Below are positions 27,211 to 34,859 of a DNA stretch of 64,000 bases, piece after piece; within the stretch, counting starts at the first letter, position 1; every line of letters starts with the position of its first letter. A program made the position numbers and the translations under genes. The notes under the pieces were generated by a model, which was not told the DNA's origin, did not search any database, and saw only the letters and a list, made by a program, of their open reading frames with translations. The stretch lies in the NCBI GenBank assembly GCA_009775095.1, contig VSOZ01000015.1, positions 22,312 through 86,311 on the forward strand. Direction: 5' to 3'. Source of the stretch: Muribaculum sp. Its GTDB lineage: Bacteria > Bacteroidota > Bacteroidia > Bacteroidales > Muribaculaceae.

Positions 27211-28122
27211 ATGGTAGACATTCTGCTCAAACGATACCTATGGCTGATTGACACTCTCCGCAACAAGGGAGAGATGATCTACGATGACATAGCCGCATCG
27301 TGGGAACGCTCGGCGGCCAATGATGACGGCTCATCGCTGTCAAAGCGCACTCTGTACAACCACTGTCAGGCGATTCTGAAGCATTTCGGCATAGAGATTT
27401 CGTGCCGCAGGGGGCGAGGGCTTAATCTATATTATATAGTCAATCCCGAAGAACTTACGGACAACAGTATAAATAGCTGGCTTATTGAGAACTACTCATT
27501 GAGTACACTTCTCGAAGAGAATGGCGATATAGCAGATAAAATCTTACTTGAGGATATTCCATCCGGCAGACAATTTCTGGCGGTAGTAATGAAGTCATTG
27601 CGGGAATCACGGGTACTGCACATCTCATATCGAAATTTCTCCGGCAGAGGATACGACGATATAGATGTAGAGCCTTTATGTGTCAAGCTGTTCAAGCGGA
27701 GGTGGTATATGCTTGTCCGTATGGTTTCAAACGGATATTTGAGAATATTCTCTCTTGATCGTGTTCAGAAAATGGAAATGACAGAGCGACACTTCATCTA
27801 TCCTGAGGACTTCTCCGCTCAAACATTTTTCGAGCCATACTTCGGCATTTCCGCCCTGTCCGGTGAAACGCCGCAGCAAATCATTTTCAGAGCTTATGCC
27901 GAGCTGCCCGGATATCTACAGTCTTTGCCGATGCACCACTCTCAAAAAATCATCTCACAGAATGAATCTTATACAGAATTCGCACTAAATGTTGCCCCAA
28001 CGTTTGAATTTGTTCAAGAGATTCTTCTGCATCGCGACCAGATAGAAATCATTTCCCCTATTGATTTGCGTAACAAAATCAGAGGCATAATCAACAACAT
28101 ACAGAAACTATATAAAAAATAA
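27211..28122 (+). CDS. WYL domain-containing transcriptional regulator
   Basis: 303 residues. The N-terminus (about 1-80) is a winged-helix DNA-binding region (SKRTLYNHCQAILKHFGIEISCRRGRG). The central WYL domain (about 120-195) carries YRNFSGRGYDDIDVEPLCVKLFKRRWYMLVRM-like features in order, and a C-terminal extension domain follows. WYL regulators sense ligands, often nucleic acids or nucleotides, and many control phage-defence loci. It leads a run of five same-strand genes spaced by 28, 5, 7 and 38 nt and has a palindromic operator in its promoter. Confidence 0.92.
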   Translation: MVDILLKRYLWLIDTLRNKGEMIYDDIAASWERSAANDDGSSLSKRTLYNHCQAILKHFGIEISCRRGRGLNLYYIVNPEELTDNSINSWLIENYSLSTLLEENGDIADKILLEDIPSGRQFLAVVMKSLRESRVLHISYRNFSGRGYDDIDVEPLCVKLFKRRWYMLVRMVSNGYLRIFSLDRVQKMEMTERHFIYPEDFSAQTFFEPYFGISALSGETPQQIIFRAYAELPGYLQSLPMHHSQKIISQNESYTEFALNVAPTFEFVQEILLHRDQIEIISPIDLRNKIRGIINNIQKLYKK

Positions 28123-28150
28123 TACCTTACCTGATAAAAAAACTACACAA

Positions 28151-28639
28151 ATGAAACATAACAATCTTATATTTCTCAAGCCGTTCACAATCAAGAATCC
28201 TACGCTTGACCAGCAGAATGATTTTCTGACAAGAGAGTTTCTCATCGAAACCGAATGTGCCGATCTCGGCAAGATTTATGATAACGACGCCCTGCATGGC
28301 AAAAATCTTGCCACGTTCATCCCCGAAACTATCCAAAGCGTAAATCCTGAATGGGTTATCGCAGACAGCGAATGTGCAACCGTAGCTTTGGGACTGCATT
28401 ATCAAAAGAAAATACTCATCAACCCGTCGGTCTCGACGAGGAATCTTAACAATGTGCCAGATTTCGCACTCGAAAATACATATGCGTATTTCGACATGGC
28501 TCACGAAAGAGACTACGAGCGGATGCAGACTATCTATCCAAATGCTGTCCTGATGGGATTTTTTGACGGAGGGTCCGATGCCATATCTCTGTTTGAGATT
28601 AAGGAGATGGTGGAGGAGATTATTGATGATAAAGAATAA
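28151..28639 (+). CDS. Hypothetical protein in the WYL operon
   Basis: 162 residues, soluble, no signal peptide. I do not recognise the family with certainty. The middle (PEWVIADSECATVALGLHYQKKILINPSVS) looks like a beta-strand, nucleophile-elbow-like turn, helix, strand, and recalls the small YqiA/UPF0227 alpha/beta-hydrolase-like proteins, but the GxSxG glycines are missing. The C-terminus is acidic (EIKEMVEEIIDDKE). It starts 28 nt after the WYL gene and ends 5 nt before the next gene, so it belongs to the operon. Confidence 0.7.
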   Translation: MKHNNLIFLKPFTIKNPTLDQQNDFLTREFLIETECADLGKIYDNDALHGKNLATFIPETIQSVNPEWVIADSECATVALGLHYQKKILINPSVSTRNLNNVPDFALENTYAYFDMAHERDYERMQTIYPNAVLMGFFDGGSDAISLFEIKEMVEEIIDDKE

Positions 28640-28644
28640 CACCA

Positions 28645-28878
28645 ATGTCACGAAGCCGTAAAAAGAATCCTGTCACAACATACTGTGCACAAACTCAAAA
28701 GATGGACAAGCGTTGGTGTAATCGTGCTTTCAGAAAATTGGAACGTCAGAATCTACGTATAGGCAGAGCACTCCCGATGAAAACAATTGAAATTCAGGAT
28801 ACTTGGGGTTTCGTAGGCGATGGTAAATGGCGTTGTACTCCTGACAATGATTATTACGAAAAGATAATGCGAAAATAA
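28645..28878 (+). CDS. Small basic hypothetical protein in the WYL operon
   Basis: 77 residues. The N-terminal half is strongly basic (MSRSRKKNP, RAFRKLERQNLR) with conserved-looking Cys and Trp residues, and the C-terminal half has GFVGDGKWRCTPDNDYYEKIMRK. Similar short SRSR(K/R)K-starting proteins occur widely as conserved hypothetical proteins. Nucleic-acid binding is possible from the charge but unproven. Spacing of 5 and 7 nt to the neighbours supports a real, translated operon gene. Confidence 0.7.
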   Translation: MSRSRKKNPVTTYCAQTQKMDKRWCNRAFRKLERQNLRIGRALPMKTIEIQDTWGFVGDGKWRCTPDNDYYEKIMRK

Positions 28879-28885
28879 GCCTATT

Positions 28886-29995
28886 ATGACATTTGAAGAA
28901 TTTAAGAACTTGGCGTTGAATCCACCCAAAAGAAATGTCGAGACATTCTTTGAGGTAATAAAAATTGTGATAGCTCCTCTCAAGAATGGCAAACGCTGCC
29001 ATTATCCAAATTTCAAAGTTTATCGCCAGCTTGTCAGTGTTACTCACACACTAAATGAAGCCGAGAATTTGATGATGGAAATAATATCTGACGATCGAGA
29101 CTACAGAAAAGAAATCTATTGCTTTCACATCAAAGAATATCCTTTCGGTGAAATTGTGAATGATGCTTTCTGTGGCAATGGAATGTCTTTGCGTCTATAT
29201 GATGCCGACGGCAGATTCATGGATAAAACTTATTGCTCTGCGCTTCAAGCAGACTGGGATACTGAATACGGGCGTTTTCGCGGGCGCCCTGTCGAGACGC
29301 GCCGCTTCAAAGCGGGAGATATAGTGGAAGTTCTTGACGGAGATGAGGTAAGACTTGCTGTCGCAACCTGCAATGGAGCATTATCCATTGAGGAATGCTG
29401 GAAGCGATGGTTCGGCTGCTCAAGGGAGGAGTTGCAAGCAGAGGGATGGCGTGGAATGGGGCAAGGAATGTCTGATGAAGAATTTGAAGATTTCAAGATG
29501 TCGCATTCAATCTGGGATGCCTCTGATGATCAGATTCCTGTGATTGACGGATCCGGATATGAGTATCACGAGCATATACAGACTCTTGACATTATGCCTC
29601 TGCGCTTCAAGTTGTCAAAAAAGCTTCGCCAGCGTTACGAACGCTATTACCGAGATCTGCGTCGTGCGGATGCCGGATTTTTAGAGGGCAGCATCTCAAA
29701 AGCCGGTACAGGGCTGCCTGTAATTATTTTTGTTTACATGAAAGATGTGGATGATGATATTCCAGTAATCAAGTTTCAGAACACATATTCCAACAAAATC
29801 CAGCGCACAACGCTTATCCCACTGACAATAAGCGACGACCCTCAGATTACGACACCAAACGTGGCACTCAAAATCACTCATGATGATTTTGAAAAGATTC
29901 ATCAGTGGGTGATATTGAACAAGGAAATCCTTCTACAGCACTGGAATTACGACATCACAACTGCGGACGTATTGGATAGGATGAAGAAAGTGTAA
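28886..29995 (+). CDS. Hypothetical protein in the WYL operon
   Basis: 369 residues, soluble. No domain that I can name. The N-terminus (MTFEEFKNLALNPPKR) is followed by an alpha/beta region to about 130, then RFKAGDIVEVLDGDEVRLAV near 143-162, which looks like a small beta-barrel (KOW/SH3-like) segment. The C-terminal part (about 230-369) includes LPVIIFVYMKDVDDDIPVIKF and ends with ITHDDFEKIHQWVILNKEILLQHWN. It has no transmembrane segment. It lies 7 nt after the small basic protein gene and 38 nt before the last operon gene. Confidence 0.75.
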   Translation: MTFEEFKNLALNPPKRNVETFFEVIKIVIAPLKNGKRCHYPNFKVYRQLVSVTHTLNEAENLMMEIISDDRDYRKEIYCFHIKEYPFGEIVNDAFCGNGMSLRLYDADGRFMDKTYCSALQADWDTEYGRFRGRPVETRRFKAGDIVEVLDGDEVRLAVATCNGALSIEECWKRWFGCSREELQAEGWRGMGQGMSDEEFEDFKMSHSIWDASDDQIPVIDGSGYEYHEHIQTLDIMPLRFKLSKKLRQRYERYYRDLRRADAGFLEGSISKAGTGLPVIIFVYMKDVDDDIPVIKFQNTYSNKIQRTTLIPLTISDDPQITTPNVALKITHDDFEKIHQWVILNKEILLQHWNYDITTADVLDRMKKV

Positions 29996-30033
29996 ACAGC
30001 CTGAATGAAAATAACAAGCAAGCAACAACCACA

Positions 30034-30681
30034 ATGAAAATACTGACTCCACGAAACAATAAGGATTACTATGACTATCTGACCGGCATTTATGGCATGG
30101 ATCCTATGGTGGTCTATGACCGCCGTCAGTTTACAGTATTAGCAAGACTCGACACACCTTTCTTCAACAAAACCGCAACAGAGAAAGATACCCAGAAGGA
30201 AGAAATTCGTACCCAAAAGTGGATTGACCGCCATTGGATTTGGGTTAATGAGTATGTTGCGACTACATTATATTGTATGCTCGAAGTCGGTCTGAAATGG
30301 TATTTTTTTGAAGTCGAAAGATATCTCGACAACTTATCCAATGTTTGCCTTGATTGGAAGATTATACAATCCAAAGAGATATCCAAATCTCAACATTTGG
30401 GCATTTCGCCAATGACGTTCTTCAAGGCATATAAGAACTATTCATTGCCGTGGCTAAGCGAAAAAATTGATATCAGAGTTGACAAGTCCGATGCCATATC
30501 CAATCCGATTCTGGACGAAACGCCAATAACGTCTCTTATTTCTCCTCAGGAAATATACCTGTGCCTCAGCGCATATCTCTCATCCCTAAAAGATGTTGAC
30601 GTCACCGATAGCCGTACGGATGAACAAAAGGCCGAATCTGCCGGATTCGACCGTAAGACATCCTTTCGCAACATAAAATAA
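30034..30681 (+). CDS. Hypothetical protein, last gene of the WYL operon
   Basis: 215 residues, soluble. It opens with MKILTPRNNKDYYDYLTGIYGMDPMVVYDRR and ends with the basic tail ESAGFDRKTSFRNIK. I recall similar end segments in uncharacterised Bacteroidetes proteins, often near mobile regions, but no function is established. The middle is rich in aromatic residues (WIWVNEYVATTLYCMLEVGLKWYFFEVERYL). A bidirectional terminator follows at 30754-30780. Confidence 0.72.
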   Translation: MKILTPRNNKDYYDYLTGIYGMDPMVVYDRRQFTVLARLDTPFFNKTATEKDTQKEEIRTQKWIDRHWIWVNEYVATTLYCMLEVGLKWYFFEVERYLDNLSNVCLDWKIIQSKEISKSQHLGISPMTFFKAYKNYSLPWLSEKIDIRVDKSDAISNPILDETPITSLISPQEIYLCLSAYLSSLKDVDVTDSRTDEQKAESAGFDRKTSFRNIK

Positions 30682-30753
30682 AGTATCATACTTATGAACT
30701 TGATAGCTTACAAAAGAATTTACGGGTCACCCGATGTCGTGGGATGGAAATAG

Positions 30754-30780
30754 AAAAGGCTTGCGATTGCAAGCCTTTTT
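30754..30780. terminator. Bidirectional terminator between the WYL operon and tRNA-fMet
   Basis: AAAAGGCTTGC (30754-30764), GATT loop, GCAAGCCTTTT (30769-30779): a perfect 11-bp stem with T-runs on both strands. It can serve both the plus-strand operon and the minus-strand tRNA. Confidence 0.85.
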
Positions 30781-30782
30781 AG

Positions 30783-30854
<72 letters not shown>

Positions 30855-30871
30855 ATGTTGTTTTGTGAGTG

Positions 30872-30903
30872 CAAAGGTAGGAAGTTTTTATTTATTATCC
30901 AAA
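30872..30903 (-). promoter_or_regulatory. Promoter of initiator tRNA
   Basis: On the minus strand TTTG (30903-30900), 20 nt, TACCTTTG (30879-30872), a full Bacteroidales consensus promoter 17 nt ahead of the tRNA. Confidence 0.8.
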
Positions 30904-31180
30904 CATTAGCATGTCGATAAGCGCTTTTTAACCTCTTTTAATAAATAATCCTTTAAACGGATCAATGTAAGAAAGCGGTGGTTAAAGAAGATGCGTCCGT
31001 TTACTCTGCGGGCAAAACTCATTCCTAAAACCGGGATTGCATTCTACAACAAAAACATTCCCCAACAAAAAATCAACGGCTCACCGTGTTTTGCACCTGA
31101 TACCTTTAAGCATCACGAACTCATCATATAATATGATATTACAAAAAGCATATTGCATTAATAATATAAGTCTATAAAAG
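30904..31180. repeat. Gene-free stretch with members of a dispersed repeat family
   Basis: No coding frame is supported. GGATCAATGTAAGAAAGCGG at the head of 30959-30987 matches copies at 45536-45564 and 45881-45909 (only a few differences over 29 nt). TCTGCGGGCAAAACTCATTC at 31005-31024 is identical to 45830-45849. The rest shows no feature I can name. Confidence 0.6.
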
Positions 31181-31215
31181 AAGAGCCGAGGATGTTTTTC
31201 ACATCCCCGGCTCTT
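31181..31215 (-). terminator. Terminator of the serC-serA unit
   Basis: Inverted repeat 31181-31195 and 31201-31215 (15-bp stem with one G-T wobble on the minus strand, 5-nt loop), 20 nt after the serA stop codon. Confidence 0.75.
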
Positions 31216-31235
31216 GATTTCGGTAAGTAAATCGA

Positions 31236-32156
31236 TTATTTGTTTACTTGGTATTTGTTGATGCCGTCACGGAGGTAGGCTACTACCTGATGGGCAGCTG
31301 CGATACCGGCGTTGATGTTGGCTTCAGCGGTCTGTGCACCCATCTTCTTGGGCGTGAAGAACACACGGTCGCCGAAGCGGGCTTTGAGCTCCTCGGCATT
31401 ATCAGGCTTCACGTCGGCCACATACTTAAGGTCGGGACGCGCTTCAAGGGCTTTTTCAAGACCTTCTTCATCCACCACTTCTTTGCGTGCGGTATTGATG
31501 AGTACCCCACCCTTAGGCATCTTTGTAATAAGGTCGAAACCGATGCTCTTCTTGGTCTCTGGAGTAGCGGGAATGTGTATAGACACGAAGTCATTTCCGG
31601 CATAAAGCTCCTCAACAGAGTGTACAGGCTTAATGCCGTCGGCGACCATAACATCATCGGGGCAATAGGGATCGTAAGCCGAAACTTCCATGCCTACGCC
31701 CTTGGCTATGCGGGCAACATTGCGTCCTACCTGACCGTAAGCCTGAAGGCCGAGACGCTTGCCTTTCATCTCTGTGCCGGATGTACCGTTATACATGTTG
31801 CGCACGGCCATGATAGCCATACCGAACACCAATTCGGCAACAGCGTTTGAGTTCTGTCCGGGAGTATTCTCCACCACCACGCCATGAGCTGTGGCCGCGG
31901 CGAGATCTACATTGTCATACCCTGCACCGGCACGTACAACAATCTTAAGATTTTTGGCGGCATCAAGCACTTCGGCATCAATGACGTCGCTACGTATGAT
32001 GACAGCATCGGCATCGGCAACCGCGCCGAGCAGATCTGCTTTTGAAGAGTATTTCTCAAGCAGCTGAAGCTCATAACCGGCTTCATCTATAACTTTGCGT
32101 ATACCGTCGACTGCGACTGCGGCAAACGGTTTTTCAGTAGCTACAAGTACTTTCAT
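31236..32156 (-). CDS. serA: D-3-phosphoglycerate dehydrogenase
   Basis: 306 residues from the ATG at 32154-32156; the frame extends 10 codons upstream, but MKVLVATEKPFA is the family start. It oxidises 3-phosphoglycerate to 3-phosphohydroxypyruvate, the first step of serine synthesis. The NAD-binding region reads GLQAYGQVGRNVARIAKGVG, the Bacteroidetes variant of GxGxxG. NTARKEVVDEEGL supplies the catalytic Arg/Glu region, and the C-terminus is short (no ACT domain). It is 13 nt downstream of serC in the same operon. Confidence 0.95.
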   Translation of the reverse strand: MKVLVATEKPFAAVAVDGIRKVIDEAGYELQLLEKYSSKADLLGAVADADAVIIRSDVIDAEVLDAAKNLKIVVRAGAGYDNVDLAAATAHGVVVENTPGQNSNAVAELVFGMAIMAVRNMYNGTSGTEMKGKRLGLQAYGQVGRNVARIAKGVGMEVSAYDPYCPDDVMVADGIKPVHSVEELYAGNDFVSIHIPATPETKKSIGFDLITKMPKGGVLINTARKEVVDEEGLEKALEARPDLKYVADVKPDNAEELKARFGDRVFFTPKKMGAQTAEANINAGIAAAHQVVAYLRDGINKYQVNK

Positions 32157-32169
32157 AGTCAACGGAGGA

Positions 32170-33237
32170 TTAATGATTTTTCTCAAATTCCTTCATGGCA
32201 TCGACAAGCACCTTGACGCTCTCGATGGGAAGAGCGTTGTAGAGCGATGCACGGAAACCGCCCACTGAACGGTGACCCTTTATACCGACAATGCCCTTGG
32301 TCGAAGCGAAATCGATGAACTCCTTGTCAAGTCCGTCATACTCCGGCTTCATGACGAAGCATACATTCATAATCGAGCGATCCTCGGGAGCGACAGTACC
32401 TACAAACATGCGGCTTGAGTCGATAGCCTCGTATAGCATCTCGGCCTTTGCAAGGTCGCGGCGCTGCATCTCCTCGACGCCGCCCAACTCCTTATAATAC
32501 TTAAGAGTCTGTAGAGCGGAATAGATCGGGAGTACGGGAGGAGTATTGAACATCGAACCCTTCTTAACATGTGTGCGATAGTCAAGCATGGTGGGAATGG
32601 CCCGATCCACATTGCCGAGAGCGTCTTCCTTGACAATAACTATAGTAACACCTGCAGGAGCGAGATTTTTCTGCGCACCGGCATAGATAACGTCATACTT
32701 CGATACATCTATAGGACGAGAGAAAATATCGCTCGACATGTCGGCCACAAGGGGCACTTTCACGTCGGGATCATGACGTAACTCAGTACCGTAGATTGTA
32801 TTGTTGGTTGTATAGTGGAAATAGTCGGCATCCTCAGGTACGGTAAATCCTTTGGGAATAAACGTATAGTTCTGCTCTTTACTCGAAGCCACTACATCAA
32901 CTTCACCGAAAAGGCGAGCTTCCTTTATGGCATTGGATGCCCAAGTACCGGTATCGAGATATGCGGCTTTCTTCTTCAACAGGTTGTAAGGCACCATGCA
33001 GAACTGCATCGACGCACCACCGCCGAGAAAAAGCACTTGATAGCCGGCAGGCACATCAAGAAGTTCCTTCACGAGTTGCTGTGCCTCATCCATGACAGCT
33101 ACAAACTCCTTACTGCGGTGAGAGACTTCAAGGATTGACAATCCGGTACCCGCGAAGTCCTTGATGGCTTCGGCTGTATTCTTTATTGTGTACTCACTAA
33201 GAATTGATGGCCCGGCATAAAAATTATGCTTTTTCAT
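32170..33237 (-). CDS. serC: Phosphoserine aminotransferase
   Basis: 355 residues. It transaminates 3-phosphohydroxypyruvate to phosphoserine using PLP. The start MKKHNFYAGPSIL is typical, the PLP lysine is Lys190 in YAGAQKNLAPAG, and FLGGGASMQF binds the cofactor phosphate. It precedes serA by 13 nt, giving the first two enzymes of serine synthesis in one operon. serB is not in the window. A -7 box TAAATTTG lies at 33278-33271 on the minus strand. Confidence 0.97.
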   Translation of the reverse strand: MKKHNFYAGPSILSEYTIKNTAEAIKDFAGTGLSILEVSHRSKEFVAVMDEAQQLVKELLDVPAGYQVLFLGGGASMQFCMVPYNLLKKKAAYLDTGTWASNAIKEARLFGEVDVVASSKEQNYTFIPKGFTVPEDADYFHYTTNNTIYGTELRHDPDVKVPLVADMSSDIFSRPIDVSKYDVIYAGAQKNLAPAGVTIVIVKEDALGNVDRAIPTMLDYRTHVKKGSMFNTPPVLPIYSALQTLKYYKELGGVEEMQRRDLAKAEMLYEAIDSSRMFVGTVAPEDRSIMNVCFVMKPEYDGLDKEFIDFASTKGIVGIKGHRSVGGFRASLYNALPIESVKVLVDAMKEFEKNH

Positions 33238-33450
33238 AAATTTTATAGTTAATGATTATCGTTAGGCTTGCAAATTTAATGAATTTCCCCTATTCGTGTC
33301 AACAAAAAACGGCAAAATCCGGCATTTTCTTTCATTTTTCATCACAAACGGCACATTTTGCGACATTTTTACAAGCCACAAGTCATATTTCCATACATAA
33401 TAACAGCGATAACATCACTTCGGCGACAAAAGTGAATATACAATTTATCC

Positions 33451-33482
33451 ATTGCATAATATTGCCGCATATATTAACTTTG
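33451..33482 (+). promoter_or_regulatory. Promoter of bioA
   Basis: ATTG (33451-33454), 20 nt, TAACTTTG (33475-33482). The start codon follows 20 nt later at 33503, so the leader is very short. Confidence 0.65.
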
Positions 33483-33502
33483 CGTACCCATAAAACGAAA
33501 TT

Positions 33503-34786
33503 ATGACCGATCATTCCATACTTCACGATCAATGGGACCACGACCACCTATGGCATCCCTATACCTCGACAATAAATCCATTGCCCACCTATAAAGTCGA
33601 CTCGGCAAGCGGCTCCACCATAACACTCGTTGACGGCACTCGCCTCATTGACGGCATGTCGTCATGGTGGTGCACCATACACGGCTACAACCATCCGTCC
33701 ATCAATGCGGCCGCAGCCCGTCAGATCGACAAGATGTCGCACATTATGTTTGGCGGCTTCACCCATGAACCGGCCATAGAACTTGGCAAGAAACTGCTTG
33801 CCATGGCTCCGCCGTCAATGAACAACATATTTTATGCCGACTCCGGCTCAGTAGCAGTCGAGGTAGCCATGAAAATGGCGATACAGGCAGCCATATCGCG
33901 AAGCGGTAGCCACGAAAAGAGCAACTTCGTGACCATACGGTCAGGATACCACGGCGACACATGGAACGCCATGAGCGTATGCGATCCCGTGACCGGCATG
34001 CACGGGGCATTCGGGCCGGCGTTGCCTATAAGATATTTCGTCGAAGCCCCATCCGTGGGGTTCTACGAAGAGTGGCGTCCTGAAGCTACATCCGAGTTGG
34101 AGACCGTATTGCGAGAGCATAACGACGATATAGCCGCACTAATACTCGAACCGATAGTACAAGGAGCCGGCGGAATGCGGTTTTATCATCCGCAATACCT
34201 GCGCGAGGCACGCAAGTTATGTGATCGTTACGGAGTATACCTTATATTTGACGAGATAGCGACGGGCTTCTGGAGAACAGGACGACGCTTTGCATGGGAA
34301 TGGGCCGGCGTTGAACCCGACATAATGTGTATCGGCAAAGGACTCACGGCAGGCTACCTGACCATGAGCGCCGTACTGACGACCAAAGACGTGGCTGACA
34401 CCATATCGCGCGGCGAGGCCGGAGTTATGATGCACGGCCCCACGTTTATGGCCAACCCGCTCGCATGTGCCATAGCTTGCGAGTCGCTACGTCTGCTGGA
34501 GTCGCAGGACATGGCGGCATGCATAACCCGTATAGAGAAGATAATGAAGCGCGAACTCGCCCCCGCACGTAATATCGATCGAGTCAAGGATGTCAGAGTA
34601 CTCGGAACAATCGGCGTAGTCGAAATGAAGGAGCCGGTGGATGTAGGCGCATTTCAGAAACGATGCGTTGAACGAGGCATATGGGTACGACCGTTCGGGC
34701 GCAACGTATATATCATGCCCCCCTATGTTATAACCGACGAGGAATTGGGCCGCCTCTGCCGCACGATGCTCGACATACTTCCCTGA
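33503..34786 (+). CDS. bioA: Adenosylmethionine-8-amino-7-oxononanoate aminotransferase
   Basis: 427 residues. This PLP enzyme makes 7,8-diaminononanoate in biotin synthesis, using S-adenosylmethionine as amino donor. Typical features are HLWHPYTS near the start, GMSSWWCTIHGYNHP, the phosphate-binding YADSGSVAVEVAMKMA, IFDEIATGFWRTG and the PLP lysine Lys279 in CIGKGLTAGYLTMS. No other biotin genes are in the window. The gene upstream is divergent (serC). Confidence 0.97.
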   Translation: MTDHSILHDQWDHDHLWHPYTSTINPLPTYKVDSASGSTITLVDGTRLIDGMSSWWCTIHGYNHPSINAAAARQIDKMSHIMFGGFTHEPAIELGKKLLAMAPPSMNNIFYADSGSVAVEVAMKMAIQAAISRSGSHEKSNFVTIRSGYHGDTWNAMSVCDPVTGMHGAFGPALPIRYFVEAPSVGFYEEWRPEATSELETVLREHNDDIAALILEPIVQGAGGMRFYHPQYLREARKLCDRYGVYLIFDEIATGFWRTGRRFAWEWAGVEPDIMCIGKGLTAGYLTMSAVLTTKDVADTISRGEAGVMMHGPTFMANPLACAIACESLRLLESQDMAACITRIEKIMKRELAPARNIDRVKDVRVLGTIGVVEMKEPVDVGAFQKRCVERGIWVRPFGRNVYIMPPYVITDEELGRLCRTMLDILP

Positions 34787-34859
34787 CACAAAGCCAACAA
34801 AACGGCATAGTTAAGTGTTAAAATTTCATCTCATCATGTTAAAAAACGACATTTCTACA

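Noticed and set aside
30694..30753. 18-codon frame starting MNLIAYKRIYG
   Set aside because: Too short to support, no promoter; probably intergenic sequence before the terminator.
33252..33506. 84-codon frame upstream of bioA
   Set aside because: It covers the divergent serC/bioA promoters, overlaps the bioA start and has no family pattern.
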